Assembly (NCBI RefSeq): GCF_963576545.1
Contig: NW_026870406.1
Location: forward strand, 124,001-188,000
Length of the DNA: 64,000 bases
Direction: 5' to 3'
Origin: Limanda limanda
Lineage: Eukaryota > Chordata > Actinopteri > Pleuronectiformes > Pleuronectidae
Position numbers and translations under genes: made by a program. The notes under the pieces are model-generated. The model was not told the origin of the DNA, ran no database searches, and worked only from the letters and a program-made list of their open reading frames with translations. Positions within the stretch are counted from its first letter, which is position 1; each line of letters begins with the position of its first letter. This document shows, piece after piece, positions 1 through 8,863 of this stretch.

Positions 1-60
1 TTCTCCGACTTTCGGAAGGGTTAGGGTTAGGGTTAGGGATGAAAGCACATAGGAGAAAGA
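1..60 (+). repeat. Partial A monomer at the left window edge
   Basis: These bases correspond to unit positions 104-163 of A. They contain the end of the ctccgactttcgg segment, the telomeric block at 18-38 and the A-specific tail (gatgaaagcacataggag). The next unit starts at 61 with gatattcttg. The truncation is made by the window boundary. Confidence 0.95.
18..38 (+). repeat. Interstitial telomeric block, GGG plus (TTAGGG)x3 (representative of about 250)
   Basis: A 21-bp run of four GGG tracts separated by three TTA spacers occupies unit positions 121-141 of A. It recurs in nearly all A units and in no B unit. The G-rich strand is always the + strand. TTAGGG is the telomere repeat of many eukaryotes. 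Four G3 tracts with 3-nt loops is the minimal intramolecular telomeric G-quadruplex. A variant with the last G-tract broken (ttaggaatg) occurs at 18,939, 21,670, 25,510, 30,950, 34,309 and 36,877. Confidence 0.95.
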
Positions 61-103
61 GATATTCTTGAATAACTTTTTTTGTGAAGGTCGGAGAGAC
101 TTG
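61..103 (+). repeat. 43-bp core shared by A and B monomers
   Basis: This segment begins every unit of both types and its consensus is the same in A and B, although the 18 bp after it match at only about 7 of 18 positions. It is AT-rich at the left, with a T7 tract, and then reads gtgaaggtcggagagacttg. Rare point variants exist (aacgtttt, tgtgtagg, cggtgag, gtgaacg, cttaaat), so it is not invariant. Several duplication boundaries fall at or just after it, for example 15,113-15,155 against 60,284-60,326, where one copy continues as A and the other as B. It could be a recombination register, a protein-binding segment, or both; the sequence does not decide. Confidence 0.85.
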
Positions 104-223
104 CAAGTAGGCTCTACCCCCACTAAATGGGGTAGCGCGCATCGATCGGTACCATCCTTGAGCTTCTCCGACTTTCGGAAGGGTTAGGGTTAGGGTTAGG
201 GATGAAAGCACATAGGAGAAAGA
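61..223 (+). repeat. Type A monomer, 163 bp (reference copy)
   Basis: First complete A unit. Order of parts: positions 1-43, the core shared with B (gatattcttgaataac, a T7 tract, then gtgaaggtcggagagacttg); 44-61, an A-specific segment (caagtaggctctaccccc); 62-121, a 60-bp segment homologous to B, with GCGCGC, ATCGAT, CGATCG and GGTACC palindromes close together; 122-141, most of the telomeric block; 142-163, the A tail. CCCC-actaaat-GGGG forms a short inverted repeat around position 60. Recurrent variants among A copies are ggggtagcg versus ggggttgcg, catccttg versus catctttg, and ctacccc versus ctactcc. The ggggttgcg form is found mainly in A units that directly follow a B. I see no promoter or coding signal. 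Confidence 0.96.
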
Positions 224-378
224 GATATTCTTGAATAACTTTTTTTGTGAAGGTCGGAGAGACTTGGAAAGTGGTTGCATCTGGACTAATTTGGGTCCTG
301 CGGATCGATTGGTACCATGCCCGAGCTTGTACGACCTTCGGAAGAGGTCGACCGACGAAATTCCCCCAAATCTGAGGA
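224..378 (+). repeat. Type B monomer, 155 bp (reference copy, ATG-bearing subtype)
   Basis: First complete B unit. It starts with the same 43-bp core as A. A B-specific segment follows (gaaagtggttgcatctgg), then a 60-bp part aligned without gaps to A (12 mismatches), then ggtcgacc and a tail ending ccaaatctgagga. It has no TTAGGG block: where A has about 20 bp of telomeric sequence, B has about 10 bp around ggtcgacc. This copy reads accatgccc, as do about 28 of roughly 134 B units; most others read accatcccc. Other recurrent B variants are cttggaaag versus cttgaaaag, ctgcggatc versus ctgcagatc, tgtgaagg versus tgtaaagg, and cttgtacgacc versus cttgtaagacc. Confidence 0.96.
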
Positions 379-816
379 GATATTCTTGAATAACTTTTTT
401 TGTGAAGGTCGGAGAGACTTGCAAGTAGGCTCTACCCCCACTAAATGGGGTAGCGCGCATCGATCGGTACCATCCTTGAGCTTCTCCGACTTTCGGAAGG
501 GTTAGGGTTAGGGTTAGGGATGAAAGCACATAGGAGAAAGAGATATTCTTAAATAACTTTTTTTGTAAAGGTCGGAGAGACTTGGAAAGTGGTTGCATCT
601 GGACTAATTTGGGTCCTGCAGATCGATTGGTACCATCCCCGAGCTTGTACGACCTTCGGAAGAGGTCGACCGACGAAATTCCCCCAAATCTGAGGAGATA
701 TTCTTGAATAACTTTTTTTGTGAAGGTCGGAGAGACTTGCAAGTAGGCTCTACCCCCACTAAATGGGGTAGCGCGCATCGATCGGTACCATCCTTGAGCT
801 TCTCCGACTTTCGGAA

Positions 817-831
817 GGGTTAGGGTTAGGG
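817..831 (+). repeat. Short telomeric block, GGG plus (TTAGGG)x2, in a 157-bp A unit
   Basis: One hexamer is missing, leaving three GGG tracts. I found 13 such units: this one and others near 1,130, 2,575, 9,625, 13,145, 29,820, 43,430, 49,200, 51,420, 54,790, 58,320, 60,890 and 63,765. Apart from one 1-bp insertion at about 17,527, this hexamer loss is the only length change I saw in A. It fits slippage or unequal exchange within the TTAGGG run. Confidence 0.93.
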
Positions 832-3800
832 ATGAAAGCACATAGGAGAAAGAGATATTCTTGAATAACTTTTTTTGTAAAGGTCGGAGAGACTTGGAAA
901 GTGGTTGCATCTGGACTAATTTGGGTCCTGCGGATCGATTGGTACCATCCCCGAGCTTGTACGACCTTCGGAAGAGGTCGACCGACGAAATTCCCCCAAA
1001 TCTGAGGAGATATTCTTGAATAACTTTTTTTGTGAAGGTCGGAGAGACTTGCAAGTAGGCTCTACCCCCACTAAATGGGGTTGCACGCATCGATCGGTAC
1101 CATCCTTGAGCTTCTCCGACTTTCGGAAGGGTTAGGGTTAGGGATGAAAGCACATAGGAGAAAGAGATATTCTTGAATAACTTTTTTTGTGAAGGTCGGA
1201 GAGACTTGCAAGTAGGCTCTACCCCCACTAAATGGGGTAGCGCGCATCGATCGGTACCATCCTTGAGCTTCTCCGACTTTCGGAAGGGTTAGGGTTAGGG
1301 TTAGGGATGAAAGCACATAGGAGAAAGAGATATTCTTGAATAACTTTTTTTGTGAAGGTCGGAGAGACTTGCAAGTAGGCTCTACCCCCACTAAATGGGG
1401 TAGCGCGCATCGATCGGTACCATCCTTGAGCTTCTCCGACTTTCGGAAGGGTTAGGGTTAGGGTTAGGGATGAAAGCACATAGGAGAAAGAGATATTCTT
1501 GAATAACTTTTTTTGTGAAGGTCGGAGAGACTTGGAAAGTGGTTGCATCTGGACTAATTTGGGTCCTGCGGATCGATTGGTACCATGCCCGAGCTTGTAC
1601 GACCTTCGGAAGAGGTCGACCGACGAAATTCCCCCAAATCTGAGGAGATATTCTTGAATAACTTTTTTTGTGAAGGTCGGAGAGACTTGCAAGTAGGCTC
1701 TACCCCCACTAAATGGGGTAGCGCGCATCGATCGGTACCATCCTTGAGCTTCTCCGACTTTCGGAAGGGTTAGGGTTAGGGTTAGGGATGAAAGCACATA
1801 GGAGAAAGAGATATTCTTGAATAACTTTTTTTGTGAAGGTCGGAGAGACTTGCAAGTAGGCTCTACCCCCACTAAATGGGGTAGCGCGCATCGATCAGTA
1901 CCATCTTTGAGCTTCTCCGACTTTCGGAAGGGTTAGGGTTAGGGTTAGGGATGAAAGCACATAGGAGAAAGAGATATTCTTGAATAACTTTTTTTGTGAA
2001 GGTCGGAGAGACTTGAAAAGTGGTTGCATCTGGACTAATTTGGGTCCTGCGGATCGATTGGTACCATCCCCGAGCTTGTACGACCTTCGGAAGAGGTCGA
2101 CCGACGAAATTCCCCCAAATCTGAGGAGATATTCTTGAATAACTTTTTTTGTGAAGGTCGGAGAGACTTGCAAGTAGGCTCTACCCCCACTAAATGGGGT
2201 TGCGCGCATCGATCGGTACCATCCTTGAGCTTCTCCGACTTTCGGAAGGGTTAGGGTTAGGGTTAGGGATGAAAGCACATAGGAGAAAGAGATATTCTTG
2301 AATAACTTTTTTTGTGAAGGTCGGAGAGACTTGCAAGTAGGCTCTACCCCCACTAAATGGGGTAGCGCGCATCGATCGGTACCATCCTTGAGCTTCTCCG
2401 ACTTTCGGAAGGGTTAGGGTTAGGGTTAGGGATGAAAGCACATAGGAGAAAGAGATATTCTTGAATAACTTTTTTTGTGAAGGTCGGAGAGACTTGCAAG
2501 TAGGCTCTACCCCCACTAAATGGGGTAGCGCGCATCGATCGGTACCATCCTTGAGCTTCTCCGACTTTCGGAAGGGTTAGGGTTAGGGATGAAAGCACAT
2601 AGGAGAAAGAGATATTCTTGAATAACTTTTTTTGTGAAGGTCGGAGAGACTTGGAAAGTGGTTGCATCTGGACTAATTTGGGTCCTGCGGATCGATTGGT
2701 ACCATCCCCGAGCTTGTACGACCTTCGGAAGAGGTCGACCGACGAAATTCCCCCAAATCTGAGGAGATATTCTTGAATAACTTTTTTTGTGAAGGTCGGA
2801 GAGACTTGCAAGTAGGCTCTACCCCCACTAAATGGGGTTGCGCGCATCGATCGGTACCATCCTTGAGCTTCTCCGACTTTCGGAAGGGTTAGGGTTAGGG
2901 TTAGGGATGAAAGCACATAGGAGAAAGAGATATTCTTGAATAACTTTTTTTGTGAAGGTCGGAGAGACTTGGAAAGTGGTTGCATCTGGACTAATTTGGG
3001 TCCTGCAGATCGATTGGTACCATCCCCGAGCTTGTACGACCTTCGGAAGAGGTCGACCGACGAAATTCCCCCAAATCTGAGGAGATATTCTTGAATAACT
3101 TTTTTTGTGAAGGTCGGAGAGACTTGCAAGTAGGCTCTACCCCCACTAAATGGGGTTGCGCGCATCGATCGGTACCATCCTTGAGCTTCTCCGACTTTCG
3201 GAAGGGTTAGGGTTAGGGTTAGGGATGAAAGCACATAGGAGAAAGAGATATTCTTGAATAACTTTTTTTGTGAAGGTCGGAGAGACTTGAAAAGTGGTTG
3301 CATCTGGACTAATTTGGGTCCTGCGGATCGATTGGTACCATCCCCGAGCTTGTACGACCTTCGGAAGAGGTCGACCGACGAAATTCCCCCAAATCTGAGG
3401 AGATATTCTTGAATAACTTTTTTTGTGAAGGTCGGAGAGACTTGCAAGTAGGCTCTACCCCCACTAAATGGGGTTGCGCGCATCGATCGGTACCATCCTT
3501 GAGCTTCTCCGACTTTCGGAAGGGTTAGGGTTAGGGTTAGGGATGAAAGCACATAGGAGAAAGAGATATTCTTGAATAACTTTTTTTGTAAAGGTCGGAG
3601 AGACTTGCAAGTAGGCTCTACCCCCACTAAATGGGGTAGCGCGCATCGATCGGTACCATCTTTGAGCTTCTCCGACTTTCGGAAGGGTTAGGGTTAGGGT
3701 TAGGGATGAAAGCACATAGGAGAAAGAGATATTCTTGAATAACTTTTTTTGTGAAGGTCGGAGAGACTTGCAAGTAGGCTCTACCCCCACTAAATGGGGT

Positions 3801-5325
3801 AGCGCGCATCGATCGGTACCATCCTTGAGCTTCTCCGACTTTCGGAAGGGTTAGGGTTAGGGTTAGGGATGAAAGCACATAGGAGAAAGAGATATTCTTG
3901 AATAACTTTTTTTGTGAAGGTCGGAGAGACTTGGAAAGTGGTTGCATCTGGACTAATTTGGGTCCTGCGGATCGATTGGTACCATGCCCGAGCTTGTACG
4001 ACCTTCGGAAGAGGTCGACCGACGAAATTCCCCCAAATCTGAGGAGATATTCTTGAATAACTTTTTTTGTGAAGGTCGGAGAGACTTGCAAGTAGGCTCT
4101 ACCCCCACTAAATGGGGTAGCGCGCATCGATCGGTACCATCCTTGAGCTTCTCCGACTTTCGGAAGGGTTAGGGTTAGGGTTAGGGATGAAAGCACATAG
4201 GAGAAAGAGATATTCTTAAATAACTTTTTTTGTAAAGGTCGGAGAGACTTGGAAAGTGGTTGCATCTGGACTAATTTGGGTCCTGCAGATCGATTGGTAC
4301 TATCCCCGAGCTTGTACGACCTTCGGAAGAGGTCGACCGACGAAATTCCCCCAAATCTGAGGAGATATTCTTGAATAACTTTTTTTGTGAAGGTCGGAGA
4401 GACTTGCAAGTAGGCTCTACCCCCACTAAATGGGGTTGCGCGCATCGATCGGTACCATCCTTGAGCTTCTCCGACTTTCGGAAGGGTTAGGGTTAGGGTT
4501 AGGGATGAAAGCACATAGGAGAAAGAGATATTCTTGAATAACTTTTTTTGTGAAGGTCGGAGAGACTTGGAAAGTGGTTGCATCTGGACTAATTTGGGTC
4601 CTGCAGATCGATTGGTACCATCCCCGAGCTTGTACGACCTTCGGAAGAGGTCGACCGACGAAATTCCCCCAAATCTGAGGAGATATTCTTGAATAACTTT
4701 TTTTGTGAAGGTCGGAGAGACTTGCAAGTAGGCTCTACCCCCACTAAATGGGGTTGCGCGCATCGATCGGTACCATCCTTGAGCTTCTCCGACTTTCGGA
4801 AGGGTTAGGGTTAGGGTTAGGGATGAAAGCACATAGGAGAAAGAGATATTCTTGAATAACTTTTTTTGTGAAGGTCGGAGAGACTTGAAAAGTGGTTGCA
4901 TCTGGACTAATTTGGGTCCTGCGGATCGATTGGTACCATCCCCGAGCTTGTACGACCTTCGGAAGAGGTCGACCGACGAAATTCCCCCAAATCTGAGGAG
5001 ATATTCTTGAATAACTTTTTTTGTGAAGGTCGGAGAGACTTGCAAGTAGGCTCTACCCCCACTAAATGGGGTTGCGCGCATCGATCGGTACCATCCTTGA
5101 GCTTCTCCGACTTTCGGAAGGGTTAGGGTTAGGGTTAGGGATGAAAGCACATAGGAGAAAGAGATATTCTTGAATAACTTTTTTTGTAAAGGTCGGAGAG
5201 ACTTGCAAGTAGGCTCTACCCCCACTAAATGGGGTAGCGCGCATCGATCGGTACCATCTTTGAGCTTCTCCGACTTTCGGAAGGGTTAGGGTTAGGGTTA
5301 GGGATGAAAGCACATAGGAGAAAGA

Positions 5326-7094
5326 GATATTCTTGAATAACTTTTTTTGTGAAGGTCGGAGAGACTTGCAAGTAGGCTCTACCCCCACTAAATGGGGTAG
5401 CGCGCATCGATCGGTACCATCCTTGAGCTTCTCCGACTTTCGGAAGGGTTAGGGTTAGGGTTAGGGATGAAAGCACATAGGAGAAAGAGATATTCTTGAA
5501 TAACTTTTTTTGTGAAGGTCGGAGAGACTTGGAAAGTGGTTGCATCTGGACTAATTTGGGTCCTGCGGATCGATTGGTACCATGCCCGAGCTTGTACGAC
5601 CTTTGGAAGAGGTCGACCGACGAAATTCCCCCAAATCTGAGGAGATATTCTTGAATAACTTTTTTTGTGAAGGTCGGAGAGACTTGCAAGTAGGCTCTAC
5701 CCCCACTAAATGGGGTAGCGCGCATCGATCGGTACCATCCTTGAGCTTCTCCGACTTTCGGAAGGGTTAGGGTTAGGGTTAGGGATGAAAGCACATAGGA
5801 GAAAGAGATATTCTTAAATAACTTTTTTTGTAAAGGTCGGAGAGACTTGGAAAGTGGTTGCATCTGGACTAATTTGGGTCCTGCAGATCGATTGGTACCA
5901 TCCCCGAGCTTGTACGACCTTCGGAAGAGGTCGACCGACGAAATTCCCCCAAATCTGAGGAGATATTCTTGAATAACTTTTTTTGTGAAGGTCGGAGAGA
6001 CTTGCAAGTAGGCTCTACCCCCACTAAATGGGGTTGCGCGCATCGATCGGTACCATCCTTGAGCTTCTCCGACTTTCGGAAGGGTTAGGGTTAGGGTTAG
6101 GGATGAAAGCACATAGGAGAAAGAGATATTCTTGAATAACTTTTTTTGTGAAGGTCGGAGAGACTTGCAAGTAGGCTCTACCCCCACTAAATGGGGTAGC
6201 GCGCATCGATCGGTACCATCCTTGAGCTTCTCCGACTTTCGGAAGGGTTAGGGTTAGGGTTAGGGATGAAAGCACATAGGAGAAAGAGATATTCTTGAAT
6301 AACTTTTTTTGTGAAGGTCGGAGAGACTTGGAAAGTGGTTGCATCTGGACTAATTTGGGTCCTGCGGATCGATTGGTACCATCCCCGAGCTTGTACGACC
6401 TTCGGAAGAGGTCGACCGACGAAATTCCCCCAAATCTGAGGAGATATTCTTGAATAACTTTTTTTGTGAAGGTCGGAGAGACTTGCAAGTAGGCTCTACC
6501 CCCACTAAATAAGGTTGCGCGCATCGATCGGTACCATCCTTGAGCTTCTCCGACTTTCGGAAGGGTTAGGGTTAGGGTTAGGGATGAAAGCACATAGGAG
6601 AAAGAGATATTCTTGAATAACTTTTTTTGTGAAGGTCGGAGAGACTTGCAAGTAGGCTCTACTCCCACTAAATGGGGTAGCGCGCATCGATCGGTACCAT
6701 CCTTGAGCTTCTCCGACTTTCGGAAGGGTTAGGGTTAGGGTTAGGGATGAAAGCACATAGGAGAAAGAGATATTCTTGAATAACTTTTTTTGTGAAGGTC
6801 GGAGAGACTTGCAAGTAGGCTCTACCCCCACTAAATGGGGTAGCGCGCATCGATCGGTACCATCCTTGAGCTTCTCCGACTTTCGGAAGGGTTAGGGTTA
6901 GGGTTAGGGATGAAAGCACATAGGAGAAAGAGATATTCTTGAATAACTTTTTTTGTGAAGGTCGGAGAGACTTGCAAGTAGGCTCTACCCCCACTAAATG
7001 GGGTAGCGCGCATCGATCGGTACCATCTTTGAGCTTCTCCGACTTTCGGAAGGGTTAGGGTTAGGGTTAGGGATGAAAGCACATAGGAGAAAGA
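5326..7094 (+). repeat. 11-mer higher-order repeat, 1,769 bp, copy 1
   Basis: It contains eight A and three B monomers, ordered A, BA, BA, A, BA, A, A, A (one rotation of the cycle). 3 x 318 + 5 x 163 = 1,769. Markers shared with the next copy at exactly +1,769 are the B variant ctttggaag (T at 5,604) and the A variant ctaaataagg (AA at 6,511-6,512). These rare changes show a recent tandem duplication of the whole 11-mer. Confidence 0.93.
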
Positions 7095-8863
7095 GATATT
7101 CTTGAATAACTTTTTTTGTGAAGGTCGGAGAGACTTGCAAGTAGGCTCTACCCCCACTAAATGGGGTAGCGCGCATCGATCGGTACCATCCTTGAGCTTC
7201 TCCGACTTTCGGAAGGGTTAGGGTTAGGGTTAGGGATGAAAGCACATAGGAGAAAGAGATATTCTTGAATAACTTTTTTTGTGAAGGTCGGAGAGACTTG
7301 GAAAGTGGTTGCATCTGGACTAATTTGGGTCCTGCGGATCGATTGGTACCATGCCCGAGCTTGTACGACCTTTGGAAGAGGTCGACCGACGAAATTCCCC
7401 CAAATCTGAGGAGATATTCTTGAATAACTTTTTTTGTGAAGGTCGGAGAGACTTGCAAGTAGGCTCTACCCCCACTAAATGGGGTAGCGCGCATCGATCG
7501 GTACCATCCTTGAGCTTCTCCGACTTTCGGAAGGGTTAGGGTTAGGGTTAGGGATGAAAGCACATAGGAGAAAGAGATATTCTTAAATAACTTTTTTTGT
7601 AAAGGTCGGAGAGACTTGGAAAGTGGTTGCATCTGGACTAATTTGGGTCCTGCAGATCGATTGGTACCATCCCCGAGCTTGTACGACCTTCGGAAGAGGT
7701 CGACCGACGAAATTCCCCCAAATCTGAGGAGATATTCTTGAATAACTTTTTTTGTGAAGGTCGGAGAGACTTGCAAGTAGGCTCTACCCCCACTAAATGG
7801 GGTTGCGCGCATCGATCGGTACCATCCTTGAGCTTCTCCGACTTTCGGAAGGGTTAGGGTTAGGGTTAGGGATGAAAGCACATAGGAGAAAGAGATATTC
7901 TTGAATAACTTTTTTTGTGAAGGTCGGAGAGACTTGCAAGTAGGCTCTACCCCCACTAAATGGGGTAGCGCGCATCGATCGGTACCATCCTTGAGCTTCT
8001 CCGACTTTCGGAAGGGTTAGGGTTAGGGTTAGGGATGAAAGCACATAGGAGAAAGAGATATTCTTGAATAACTTTTTTTGTGAAGGTCGGAGAGACTTGG
8101 AAAGTGGTTGCATCTGGACTAATTTGGGTCCTGCGGATCGATTGGTACCATCCCCGAGCTTGTACGACCTTCGGAAGAGGTCGACCGACGAAATTCCCCC
8201 AAATCTGAGGAGATATTCTTGAATAACTTTTTTTGTGAAGGTCGGAGAGACTTGCAAGTAGGCTCTACCCCCACTAAATAAGGTTGCGCGCATCGATCGG
8301 TACCATCCTTGAGCTTCTCCGACTTTCGGAAGGGTTAGGGTTAGGGTTAGGGATGAAAGCACATAGGAGAAAGAGATATTCTTGAATAACTTTTTTTGTG
8401 AAGGTCGGAGAGACTTGCAAGTAGGCTCTACTCCCACTAAATGGGGTAGCGCGCATCGATCGGTACCATCCTTGAGCTTCTCCGACTTTCGGAAGGGTTA
8501 GGGTTAGGGTTAGGGATGAAAGCACATAGGAGAAAGAGATATTCTTGAATAACTTTTTTTGTGAAGGTCGGAGAGACTTGCAAGTAGGCTCTACCCCCAC
8601 TAAATGGGGTAGCGCGCATCGATCGGTACCATCCTTGAGCTTCTCCGACTTTCGGAAGGGTTAGGGTTAGGGTTAGGGATGAAAGCACATAGGAGAAAGA
8701 GATATTCTTGAATAACTTTTTTTGTGAAGGTCGGAGAGACTTGCAAGTAGGCTCTACCCCCACTAAATGGGGTAGCGCGCATCGATCGGTACCATCTTTG
8801 AGCTTCTCCGACTTTCGGAAGGGTTAGGGTTAGGGTTAGGGATGAAAGCACATAGGAGAAAGA
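7095..8863 (+). repeat. 11-mer higher-order repeat, 1,769 bp, copy 2
   Basis: It directly follows copy 1 and repeats its order and rare markers (T at 7,373; AA at 8,280-8,281). It is nearly identical to copy 1 by eye. The part from about 6,932 to 8,537 also matches 51,777-53,382 (offset 44,845), including the ctaaataagg marker near 53,125 but without the ctttggaag marker. Confidence 0.92.

Larger units (their letters stand above)
1..5325 (+). repeat. Left domain: mixed A and BA elements
   Basis: This part has no single dominant higher-order period. BA runs of up to four dimers (in 3.6-5.2 kb) alternate with A pairs and triples. Three short A units lie near 817, 1,130 and 2,575. A GGTACC site present in nearly all monomers is lost at about 1,897 (gatcagtacc) and at about 4,301 (ggtactatc). 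The rare form ggggttgcacgc at 1,085 also occurs at 9,576, 13,100, 54,747 and 58,271, which links this part to both flanking domains. Confidence 0.85.

Noticed and set aside
18..38. True chromosome end
   Set aside because: The TTAGGG blocks are only two or three units long and are embedded in satellite monomers. No long terminal tract is in the window.
62..121. CCCC-actaaat-GGGG as a transcription terminator hairpin
   Set aside because: The 4-bp stem is short, has no following T-run and occurs in every A unit. It is noted only as a small inverted repeat.
61..223. rRNA intergenic-spacer subrepeats
   Set aside because: No rRNA gene sequence or recognisable promoter or terminator element occurs anywhere in 64 kb, and the two-monomer higher-order structure is better explained as a satellite.
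224..378. CENP-B box in the B unit (ttcggaagaggtcgacc)
   Set aside because: It matches TTCGnnnnA but not the following CGGG of the mammalian CENP-B box. A units fail already at the central A. The similarity is too weak to call.
317..505. 62-codon plus-strand frames starting at ATG in the accatgccc subtype of B (25 intact copies)
   Set aside because: The ATG comes from a single C/G variant in the satellite, and the stop is the TAG inside the first TTAGGG. Copies such as those at 26,588 and 32,028 are broken by ctaaataggg. The frame spreads with the repeat and shows no sign of coding selection.
1709..1891. 60-codon minus-strand frames with an ATG start inside A pairs
   Set aside because: They arise from the ATG in the complement of gcgcatcgatcgg and simply read through two A units. 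They are the same repeat in another frame.
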